Origin: Streptomyces sp. A1136 | GTDB lineage: Bacteria; Actinomycetota; Actinomycetes; Streptomycetales; Streptomycetaceae | Length of the DNA: 37,527 nt | Assembly: GCF_004795055.1 (NCBI RefSeq) | Contig: NZ_SSBJ01000054.1 | Span: 1 to 37,527 of the forward strand | Direction: 5' to 3' | Notes under the pieces: generated by a model | Database searches by the model: none | What the model saw: only the letters and a program-made list of their open reading frames with translations | What the model was told of the DNA's origin: nothing | Shown here: positions 25,781-32,833 of the stretch, piece by piece | Position numbering within the stretch: position 1 is the first letter of the stretch | How the letters are laid out: each line of letters starts with the position of its first letter | Translations under genes and position numbers: made by a program

Positions 25781-27463
25781 TTGGCCGACAACAAACTGAT
25801 CTCCGCAGAGGAGATGCGCCGCGCAGTCGCGCAAGACCCCCAGTTCAGTGCCCCCAAACAGCCCGCCCTGTGCCGCGGCCTGGTGGTGGTGCCCTTCTCC
25901 GACGGCATCCTCGTCGAAGGCGCACCGACCCGGCAGGTCCTGCGGGGAGCGGCGGCCCGCGACCTGACCGCGCGGCTGTTGCCACTCCTCGACGGAGCGA
26001 GGACCGTGACGCAACTGGCGGAGCAGATGGTTGTGCCCGTGCAACACATAGAACAGGTCATCGCGCTCCTGTACACCTGTGGACTTTTGGAGGAGGGCGC
26101 TGGCAACACTGCCGTCATGGCAGCCGACGGAGCCGCCGCCATCTTCTGGTCGCGCAGCCTCGACTCCACCCGTGTCAACCGCAACGCCATCGAAGCCATG
26201 CAACGACTGAACGGCACGCGGGTGGCCGTGGTCACCAACGGCGACGTCGGCGAAGGACTCCGGGACACTCTTCTGGCAAGTGGATTCGGCGACGTTGAAC
26301 TCGTCGCATCGCCTTCCGACCTCAGCGATGTTCCAGGCCTCCTGGTTGCCATCAACGAGGACGGCCACACGCACCTTGGAGAGGCCGCCCGGTGGTGCCG
26401 TACCCATGGCATACCGATGCTCCCCGCACATCTTCACGGCACGACGCTGGACATCGGCCCCTACATCGATCCAGAGTTCACCGTCTCCTTCGACGAAGCG
26501 GACCGTCAACGCCGGGCGCACAGTCTTTCGGACCGTCATGACTCGGCTGCCGGCAGCGCGGTGCGCATCATGGCAGCGGCCCTGATCGCGAGCCAGGCGA
26601 CGGCCATCACAAGCCGGGTCGGTACCGCGTCAGTTCTCCGGGGCATGGTCAGGACCGACTTGGAGTCATGGCGTCAGGACATGTACGTCACGGCCCCGGT
26701 TCCCGACCGTACGGACTCCCGGTCCTCACTCACAGCGGGCAACGTGCCGCTCGCCCTCGCCTTCGAGACGTCGGTCGCCTTCCCGCCTCGGAAGCTCCTC
26801 AACCCCCGCGACCATCAGATGCACTACAAGCCCGGCAACATCGCACTGCAGCACGAGAGCAAGCGCTGGCCGAGTGCCCGTACCCTCGCGCTCCCCAAGA
26901 CGGCGATCCACCCGCAGACACCCCTGGAACCACCCCGAGAAACTACGGCCAAGCGAGTTGGCCTGAGGCACCTTGCTTCCTTGCTCATGCTCGCCGTCGG
27001 ACGCCAGGAGGAATCGGCTCCGGGCCGGCCCAGCGTCCCTCGCTGGGCACCCACCGGCGGCAATCTAGGCTCCCCGAACCTGCACGCCCTGATAAGGGAT
27101 GTCGAGGACGTCCCGGCCGGCATCTGGGGATACGACTCTGCAGCCCACCGGCTGGCGCGTCTTCCCGACGTGGTCGACCTGGCTCAGGCGCCTGGTTCGG
27201 ACGCCGCAGTCACGCTCGTCCTCACCGGTTCTCTGGCCCGAGTCGCGTCGAAATACTCCACCTTCGCGTGGCGCATCGTGCACCTGGACGCCGGAGTTGC
27301 CCTTGCCCAGCTGTCACACGCAGCACGAAGCTTCGGGCTCCAGGCCCGACCGCTGGACCGATGGGACGACTTGGCTCTGGCCGCCGTGCTCGACCTCGAC
27401 CTGGACGCCGAGCCCATTACTGGGGTCGTGGAACTCCGCCCTTTCAGCGCAGAGGAGGCCTGA
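25781..27463 (+). CDS. Leader-binding RRE / E1-like protein fused to SagB-type dehydrogenase
   Basis: 560 residues from TTG 25781 (GAGGT about 7 bases upstream). Residues about 25-110 form a winged-helix RRE-like segment (LCRGLVVVPFSDGILVEGAP, then LTARLLPLLDGARTVTQLAE), expected to bind the precursor leader. Residues about 115-260 are a degenerate Rossmann/E1-like part (LNGTRVAVVTNGDVGEGLRD). Residues about 400-555 are a nitroreductase-fold SagB domain: RWAPTGGNLGSPNLHALIRD near 421 and KYSTFAWRIVHLDAGVALAQ near 490, the conserved FMN-site and dimer helix. SagB proteins oxidise azolines to azoles. Combining leader recognition and oxidation in one chain is uncommon. Confidence 0.85.
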   Translation: MADNKLISAEEMRRAVAQDPQFSAPKQPALCRGLVVVPFSDGILVEGAPTRQVLRGAAARDLTARLLPLLDGARTVTQLAEQMVVPVQHIEQVIALLYTCGLLEEGAGNTAVMAADGAAAIFWSRSLDSTRVNRNAIEAMQRLNGTRVAVVTNGDVGEGLRDTLLASGFGDVELVASPSDLSDVPGLLVAINEDGHTHLGEAARWCRTHGIPMLPAHLHGTTLDIGPYIDPEFTVSFDEADRQRRAHSLSDRHDSAAGSAVRIMAAALIASQATAITSRVGTASVLRGMVRTDLESWRQDMYVTAPVPDRTDSRSSLTAGNVPLALAFETSVAFPPRKLLNPRDHQMHYKPGNIALQHESKRWPSARTLALPKTAIHPQTPLEPPRETTAKRVGLRHLASLLMLAVGRQEESAPGRPSVPRWAPTGGNLGSPNLHALIRDVEDVPAGIWGYDSAAHRLARLPDVVDLAQAPGSDAAVTLVLTGSLARVASKYSTFAWRIVHLDAGVALAQLSHAARSFGLQARPLDRWDDLALAAVLDLDLDAEPITGVVELRPFSAEEA

Positions 27464-27464
27464 A

Positions 27465-28214
27465 ATGCAGATGACGTCACCACTCCCCGGCCTGCTGGAC
27501 CACAACGAGCTGCTGCGACAGCTCCAGCTGCGTTCTCGACTGGACGCTGCCGCCTTGAGCGCGGAACCCCATACGCCGGCCCCCGCACTGCACGGAATGC
27601 TTCAGTCTGCAGGGGAGGGGAAGCACAAAGTTTCCGCCGAGATCGCGCCCGCGAGCGCGGAGCCCCTCGAATCCCTGTTGCGGCGCCGGGCATCGGTACG
27701 TACCTACGCACCGCGGGCCGTGGAGGTTGACGTGCTCGCCGCCATTATCGAACGGGCTGCGACGTTCGACCGTGGCGCATGGCCCGACCACGACGCAGGC
27801 GCTTGCCTGGAGTTCCTCGTGGCGGCTCGAAACGTGTCCGGACTGCCCACGGGGCTGCACCTGTACTCCCCGGCGGAAGGCGGGTTCACGCGGCTTGCCG
27901 ATCTGCCGGCAGGCGACGCGGCCGCCGATCTCGTGCTCCAGCTCGAGTTCGCGCACGCACCCGCGATCGTCATGGTGTGCGGCCCGCTGGCGGCATCCTT
28001 GGACCGCCACGGTGAACACGGCCATCGGCTGTTGCTCACCCGGGCCGGAGCCGCCGCCCACACTGCCTGGCTCACCGCCTTGGACCGGGGTCTGGTTGGC
28101 AGCATCTTCGCCGGATTTCTCTCCTCGGCCCTCAAGCCGCTTGTACCGCTCGACGGCTACCGCAGCGCACAGCTGCTGGCGTTCTCCTGCGGCCACGCAG
28201 CTGCCTCCGAGTGA
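27465..28214 (+). CDS. Second nitroreductase-family dehydrogenase
   Basis: 249 residues from ATG 27465, with GAGGAGG 8 bases upstream. Residues 65-95 (ESLLRRRASVRTYAPRAVEV) carry the R-x-S-x-R-x-Y motif that contacts FMN phosphate. GLHLYSPAEGGFTRL and HRLLLTRAGAAAHTAWLTAL continue the SagB-like fold, ending near LVPLDGYRSAQLLAFSCG. The first 60 residues are an extra helical tail. Two flavin dehydrogenases in one cluster could split the work between thiazolines and oxazolines, or one could be inactive scaffolding; the sequence does not decide. Confidence 0.82.
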   Translation: MQMTSPLPGLLDHNELLRQLQLRSRLDAAALSAEPHTPAPALHGMLQSAGEGKHKVSAEIAPASAEPLESLLRRRASVRTYAPRAVEVDVLAAIIERAATFDRGAWPDHDAGACLEFLVAARNVSGLPTGLHLYSPAEGGFTRLADLPAGDAAADLVLQLEFAHAPAIVMVCGPLAASLDRHGEHGHRLLLTRAGAAAHTAWLTALDRGLVGSIFAGFLSSALKPLVPLDGYRSAQLLAFSCGHAAASE

Positions 28215-28247
28215 CGCTCGCCACCGCGTGCGCACCCACACCAGACT

Positions 28248-28269
28248 CCGCACTCCGATGAGAGTGCGG
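28248..28269 (+). terminator. Hairpin between dehydrogenase and precursor genes
   Basis: 8-bp stem CCGCACTC / GAGTGCGG with a 6-base loop, 34 bases after the dehydrogenase stop and 64 bases before the first precursor start. It may stop or weaken upstream transcription, allowing the precursors their own control. No promoter could be fixed in the 118-bp gap. Confidence 0.55.
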
Positions 28270-28332
28270 CTCTCTACGGCGGACTCGCACCTGCAGCCGC
28301 CGGTCATACACACCACAGGAACGGAGGGCTTC

Positions 28333-28506
28333 ATGCCCAACGACTTCGAGCTTGGCATCGACCTTTTCGCCGAGGACATCACCGCCCTGACGGTCGACGA
28401 GCTGCCCACCGACTCGTCCCTGGCCTCGGTGTCCACTGCCGGCACCTTCGGCTGCCTGCTCGGTTCCACCGTCGCCACCGCTGGTACGGCCAGCTCCCAG
28501 GGCTGA
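28333..28506 (+). CDS. RiPP precursor peptide 1
   Basis: 57 residues from ATG 28333, with GGAGGG upstream. The acidic leader MPNDFELGIDLFAEDITALT continues VDELPTDSSL. The core (from about residue 31) is Ser/Thr/Gly/Ala-rich: ASVSTAGTFGCLLGSTVATA and a tail GTASSQG. It holds 5 Ser, 5 Thr and a single Cys (residue 41). The leader element LFAEDIT is shared with precursor 2 and, as LSVEDMT, with precursor 3. This is the layout of thiazolylpeptide/LAP precursors and the core start recalls goadsporin (ATVST...). The exact leader cleavage site is not known. Confidence 0.9.
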   Translation: MPNDFELGIDLFAEDITALTVDELPTDSSLASVSTAGTFGCLLGSTVATAGTASSQG

Positions 28507-28540
28507 CCCTCACCCACCTCGCCTACGAAAGGACATTGCT

Positions 28541-28717
28541 GTGGGAGAAACCATCAACCTCGACCTCTTCGCCGAGGACATCACCACCGAACTGACCGCC
28601 GAGGTCCTCGACAACGCGGCCCTGCTGGGTACCTGGGGCTCGATCGGCACGTTCGGCAGTGCCACGTGCCCCGCCTCCACCGCCTCGACCGGCGGCAGCG
28701 CGTCTTCGGCCGGCTGA
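28541..28717 (+). CDS. RiPP precursor peptide 2 (GTG start)
   Basis: 58 residues from GTG 28541, with AAAGGA 8 bases upstream. Leader: VGETINLDLFAEDITTELTA then EVLDNAALL. Core from about residue 30: GTWGSIGTFGSATCPASTAS followed by TGGSASSAG, with 7 Ser, 5 Thr and one Cys. Short length and the GTG start make it easy to miss in automatic annotation. The leader helix is nearly identical to that of precursor 1, and the tail (with stop and a few following bases) is nearly identical to that of precursor 3, so the three arose by tandem duplication. Confidence 0.9.
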   Translation: MGETINLDLFAEDITTELTAEVLDNAALLGTWGSIGTFGSATCPASTASTGGSASSAG

Positions 28718-28778
28718 TCACCCTCCCGACCGCATCAGCGACCGGGTACCACCGAAACCCATTGAAAGGAACAGCATC

Positions 28779-28958
28779 ATGAACACGACCGAAATCCAGG
28801 ACGTGATGATCATTGACCTGTCCGTCGAGGACATGACGGTGGAGACGCTCGGCGACAGCGCCCTGCTGGGCACCGCCGCCTCCTTCGGCACCGCCGCCTC
28901 GGCCAGCTGCCCGGCGGCGTGCTTCGGTACCGCCAGCTCCGCCTCCTCGGCCGGCTGA
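28779..28958 (+). CDS. RiPP precursor peptide 3
   Basis: 59 residues from ATG 28779 with AAAGGA upstream. Leader: MNTTEIQDVMIIDLSVEDMT then VETLGDSALL. Core from about residue 31: GTAASFGTAASASCPAACFG and TASSASSAG, with 7 Ser, 3 Thr and two Cys. It shares SALLG/AALLG at the core border and the ASSAG end with precursor 2. It is the only one of the three with two Cys, so its azole pattern should differ. A strong hairpin follows 30 bases later. Confidence 0.9.
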   Translation: MNTTEIQDVMIIDLSVEDMTVETLGDSALLGTAASFGTAASASCPAACFGTASSASSAG

Positions 28959-28988
28959 TCACCGCACCACTGAAATCCAGATGAAGAC

Positions 28989-29029
28989 GCTGTCCGGCCG
29001 GCACTGGCTCAGAGTGCCGGCCGGACAGC
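28989..29029 (+). terminator. Strong hairpin after the precursor genes (attenuator)
   Basis: A perfect 17-bp stem, GCTGTCCGGCCGGCACT at 28989-29005 and its complement at 29013-29029, with a 7-base loop. It lies between the precursors and the downstream enzymes. Partial readthrough would give much more precursor than enzyme transcript, a common arrangement in RiPP operons. Confidence 0.8.
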
Positions 29030-29060
29030 GGCCCCAGCATTATCCCCTCAGGAGCCATTC

Positions 29061-30236
29061 ATGCGATCACCTGCCGCGGCCGAGCACCAGCAGCAAGCCG
29101 CGCCCGAAAGCAGCGAAGCGGCAACCAGGGAGACGAGCAGCGTGGACACCGCATGGCTCGACACCGAGCCGCTGGCGGTGAGAGACACCGTCGAACTCAC
29201 GGACGGTCTCGATGGCCGTCCCCTCCTGTTCGACTCCGATACCGGCAAGTATGTGGCCGTGTCCAAGGCCGGTACGGTCATCCTGACGCTCCTCGACGGC
29301 AAGACCACCGCGCGAGACGTCGTGCGCCGGGTGGCTCCGCCGGCCGCAGACCCGGCCCGCGCCGAGACCGCCGTCATTCGATTCCTGACCGAGCTCCGCC
29401 AAGCCGGGGTGCTCACCCTGGCACCACAGGAGGAGACGCGCCGGGAACGGGTCCTCAAGTACTCGCTGCGGCAGAGGATGCCCCGCAAGCCGCTGACCCG
29501 CTCCGTCCACATACTGCTCGAACCTGTCGCCAACGTGCTGCAGAAGCTGCCCGTACCTGCGGTCGTCGGCATGTGGATCACGCTGACGGTCGCGGGTCTG
29601 TCCACGGCGGGATACGCCCTCACGACCCGGAGCCTGCCGGACTACACGGCCTGGTCCGGGATCGCGGCGCTCCTGCTGATGCTCCAGATCGCCGTCCACG
29701 AGCTGGCGCACGCCCTGGTGTGTCAGTCCTTGAGGGTGCCGGTCCGGGAGGCCGGCATCACCCTCATGCTCTACGTGATGCCTGTGGCGTACGTGGACCG
29801 TACGGATGCCTACCGCGTGCGGGGTCGCGCACCGCGCGCACTCATCGCGCTCGCGGGGCCCATGAGCGACGCCATCTGGGCGGGAGCCACCGGCCTGGTC
29901 CTGCTCCACTCCAGCGGAGCCGTACACGACGTCGCCGGTGCGCTCCTGCAACTGCAGGTCCTTCTCATGATCGTGAACCTGAATCCGCTGCTGCCGTCGG
30001 ACGGCTACCACGCACTGGAGTCAGCCATGGGCTCCGTCAACCTCCGCGGCCGGTCCTTCGCCTTTCTCGTCCACATGGTCACCAGGGCCCCGCTGCCCAG
30101 TCATCTGCTCGTGAGCGGCAAGCTCAAGCGTGTCGGCTACTGCGCCTTCGGCGTCCTGTGCGCTCTCTACGGAGTGTTCATGGTCGGGGTCGTCCTGACG
30201 TGGTGGTGGCACCTCATCGAAGGGCTTCTCGGATGA
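29061..30236 (+). CDS. RRE-fused M50 family membrane metalloprotease-like protein
   Basis: 391 residues from ATG 29061 (AGGAG 6 bases upstream). Residues about 45-125 form a PqqD/RRE-like winged helix (LLFDSDTGKYVAVSKAGTVI, LLDGKTTARDVV), suited to leader binding. Membrane helices follow. The zinc motif HELAHAL (HExxH) is near residue 213 and the second M50 element NLNPLLPSDGYHAL near 307, so the metal ligands are intact. M50 enzymes cleave within membranes; here the likely job is leader removal coupled to export. Its stop overlaps the LanB start as ATGA. No other protease is present in the cluster. Confidence 0.82.
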   Translation: MRSPAAAEHQQQAAPESSEAATRETSSVDTAWLDTEPLAVRDTVELTDGLDGRPLLFDSDTGKYVAVSKAGTVILTLLDGKTTARDVVRRVAPPAADPARAETAVIRFLTELRQAGVLTLAPQEETRRERVLKYSLRQRMPRKPLTRSVHILLEPVANVLQKLPVPAVVGMWITLTVAGLSTAGYALTTRSLPDYTAWSGIAALLLMLQIAVHELAHALVCQSLRVPVREAGITLMLYVMPVAYVDRTDAYRVRGRAPRALIALAGPMSDAIWAGATGLVLLHSSGAVHDVAGALLQLQVLLMIVNLNPLLPSDGYHALESAMGSVNLRGRSFAFLVHMVTRAPLPSHLLVSGKLKRVGYCAFGVLCALYGVFMVGVVLTWWWHLIEGLLG

Positions 30237-32833
30237 CACTGATCCCGCCCGCGCCCCAGCCGCCGACACCATCTGAGACCACACCACCAGCGCAGATCGA
30301 GGGTCGTGCACCGGCCGCGCTGAGTCCCGTGGTGTCCGCGTGGACGGTGCACCGCGTCAACCGTCTGCCCGTCGAGTCGCTGGATCTGGACCTGCCCCGC
30401 ACCTCGGACTCCCTGCGTCGGGAGTCGGCGTACGAGGAGCGACTCGCCGACCGGGCCGCCTTCCTCTCCGATGCCCTGCACGCCGCTGTTCCCATGCTCG
30501 ACGACGCCCCGCACGTCCGCCGCGCGGCCCTCCGGCTGCGCCGCTGCGTACACAACGGCCGTCCGGCACAGTTGCCGGACGACGTCATGACACGGCTGCG
30601 CGAAACGCTGGGCGGTATGGCCGCCCACGCACTGACCGAGTGGTTCGACGACATGCGCGACCTCTCAGCACTGCGCACCCGAACCGATGCCCTCTACGAA
30701 GAGGAAACCACGCGGGCCAACGAGCGCCTGCGGGAGGTTCTCGCTGAACCCGCCTTCGCCCAAGGCCTCGCCCAGGCAAGCCCCCACCTGCTCGACCACG
30801 TGACAGCCAAGCCGCTCGAACCGCACGGTAAGGCGGCCCGCTCGGTGCTCGGCTACGTCTCCAGGGCGGCCGTCAAGACCAGCCCCTTCTCCCGGCTGAC
30901 CGCACTGGCCCTGCAGGACCGCGAAGCAGACGGAACCGGCCACAGCTACGTCGACCAGCAGCATGTCCGTGCCTGGCTGGACACCCTGGCACGCGACGAG
31001 CGCTTCGCCTCTGCCTTCCAGGTGGAGCCCAACAGGTCGTTGCGCCGGCCGGGGGGACGCCCGTACCTGCTGACCCCTGCCTATCCCGGCCCGGGCGAAT
31101 CCGCTTGGCGTACGGACTCCGTCACTGACGTCTCCCGTTACGTAGAGCTGATCGAAGATTTGGCCTCATGGCCCCGCATGACGATCACCCAGGCACTGGT
31201 ACGCATCGGGGGCAGTGACCCCTTCGGAGGCTTCCTCAGACTGCTGGACACCGGGCTGCTGCGCCTCGCGCTCCCCTGGACGGCGACGGAGCCGCACCCC
31301 GCCCGTGCCCTCGCCCGAAGCCTCGAGTGCCTTTCCGACCCGGTCGCGCAGCGCACCCGTGCGTTGCTGGAGGACCTAGGAGAAGAGGCGGCGGCACTCC
31401 ACCTGCTGTCCGGGAGCGAGCGTGCTCGGTCGGTCAACCGGCTCGCTGCGCAGATCGGATCCGTCAGCGCAGACGACCCGCAGCCCGCCATCCGCTACGC
31501 CGTGTACGAGGATGCCCTGTCCGACGTTCCGGCGGACCTGCCGGTCGAAGCCGTCCAAGGGGACCTCGCCGACCTGGGCCGTCTCCTCCGCCCCTATATC
31601 TTCCGTTCACACGTCTACGATTGGCTTCGGGACGAGTTCGTGGCCCGGTACGGCGCTGGCGGGCACTCAGACCTGTTCGAGTTTCTGTGGGCTGTCGCAG
31701 CCTCCCCGGGGTTCGAGGGAAACCTCTACCGCGCACTGCAAAAAGACCACGGGGAGTCGGGACGCCCCACTGACCGTGCATGGCTGCCCGTGTCCGTCTC
31801 CAGCGCGCCGCCGACGGCAGCCGTTCTGTACCAGGTGGCGGCACGATCGACCGACGCCGTCCGCCTAGGCGAATACCAGCTCGTGGTGAACCAGTACAAC
31901 TCTGGAGTCGGCGGGCTGCTCGCGCGCTTCCGCCATCAGTTGGACGGCCCGGTGGCCGACGGCGCAGGGCTTACCAACCAGCTGCAGGGCTGGATCGCCG
32001 ACCTGTTCCCGCACGCTGTACCGCACCAGCTCACCCTGTCCGGTGACGTGAACGGGATGCACCGTGCAGCCGGTGGGGTGCTGCCCGCGCTCCACTGGCC
32101 GGGGGAGCCCTCCCACGCCGGTGAAGCCGTGCAGGCGGAGGTGCCCCCCACCATGAGCCACTGCCCGGTCACAAACACCCTGGAGGTCGCGGACCACACC
32201 GGCCGTGCCCTCGCACCCGTCTACCTGGGCGTCGTGCCGCAGCACCTCATCCCCGGGGTCGCACGCCTGCTGCTGTGCCTCGCCGATCCGTGGGTCAACG
32301 GATCCCGTCTGTGCTGCACGCCAAATCCGGTTGACGGCTCTCCACCCATCACCGGCGAGGCCATGAAACTCGTGCCGCGCCAGGTCCACAACCGCCTGGT
32401 CCTCCAACGCCGTACCTGGCGGCTCGCCCCCGACGCCCTGCCCCAGCCGACCAAGGGCGAGCAGCCGTCGGCCTACTTCCGGCGGGTGCATGCGTGGCGC
32501 GTCAGCCGAGGCCTCCCGGACGAGGTGTTCGTGTCCGTCGAGTCTCCCTTCACAGCGGCGGGAACGGCCTCCTCACAGGGAAAACCCTTCTGGCTCTCCT
32601 TCCGGAGCCCGCACGCTATCTGGGCTGCGGCGAATCACATCGCAAGAGCGAAGAACGCGACGGCCGTCCGGTTCGCGGAAACGTGCCCTGACCGCTCCGC
32701 GTATTGGCTGCGCGACGACAGCGGGAGCCGCCGGGCAGCCGAACACGTATCCCTACTGCGCTGGCAGCGCCCCACAGCCCATGCCCACCCCGACGACGAG
32801 CAGAAGACCTACCGCGAGGACGGGAGCCTGTGA
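30233..32833 (+). CDS. LanB-type dehydratase, glutamylation subunit
   Basis: 866 residues from ATG 30233, coupled to the M50 stop; upstream in-frame sequence is only the shadow of the previous gene. It matches the large domain of split LanB enzymes, which transfer Glu from tRNA-Glu to Ser/Thr hydroxyls. AAVKTSPFSRLTALAL, the LanB hallmark, is near residue 212; RPYLLTP is near 277; and a long C-terminal half contains VVPQHLIPGVARLLLCLADP. It lacks the elimination domain, which is the next gene. The first 30 residues are a Pro-rich tail. Together they would convert Ser/Thr to Dha/Dhb. Confidence 0.9.
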   Translation: MTLIPPAPQPPTPSETTPPAQIEGRAPAALSPVVSAWTVHRVNRLPVESLDLDLPRTSDSLRRESAYEERLADRAAFLSDALHAAVPMLDDAPHVRRAALRLRRCVHNGRPAQLPDDVMTRLRETLGGMAAHALTEWFDDMRDLSALRTRTDALYEEETTRANERLREVLAEPAFAQGLAQASPHLLDHVTAKPLEPHGKAARSVLGYVSRAAVKTSPFSRLTALALQDREADGTGHSYVDQQHVRAWLDTLARDERFASAFQVEPNRSLRRPGGRPYLLTPAYPGPGESAWRTDSVTDVSRYVELIEDLASWPRMTITQALVRIGGSDPFGGFLRLLDTGLLRLALPWTATEPHPARALARSLECLSDPVAQRTRALLEDLGEEAAALHLLSGSERARSVNRLAAQIGSVSADDPQPAIRYAVYEDALSDVPADLPVEAVQGDLADLGRLLRPYIFRSHVYDWLRDEFVARYGAGGHSDLFEFLWAVAASPGFEGNLYRALQKDHGESGRPTDRAWLPVSVSSAPPTAAVLYQVAARSTDAVRLGEYQLVVNQYNSGVGGLLARFRHQLDGPVADGAGLTNQLQGWIADLFPHAVPHQLTLSGDVNGMHRAAGGVLPALHWPGEPSHAGEAVQAEVPPTMSHCPVTNTLEVADHTGRALAPVYLGVVPQHLIPGVARLLLCLADPWVNGSRLCCTPNPVDGSPPITGEAMKLVPRQVHNRLVLQRRTWRLAPDALPQPTKGEQPSAYFRRVHAWRVSRGLPDEVFVSVESPFTAAGTASSQGKPFWLSFRSPHAIWAAANHIARAKNATAVRFAETCPDRSAYWLRDDSGSRRAAEHVSLLRWQRPTAHAHPDDEQKTYREDGSL

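Noticed and set aside
29153..30232. Upstream extension of the LanB frame, giving a 1226-residue protein
   Set aside because: This part overlaps the M50 gene out of frame and its translation is Arg/Pro-rich noise. The ATG at 30233 overlapping the previous stop is the real start.
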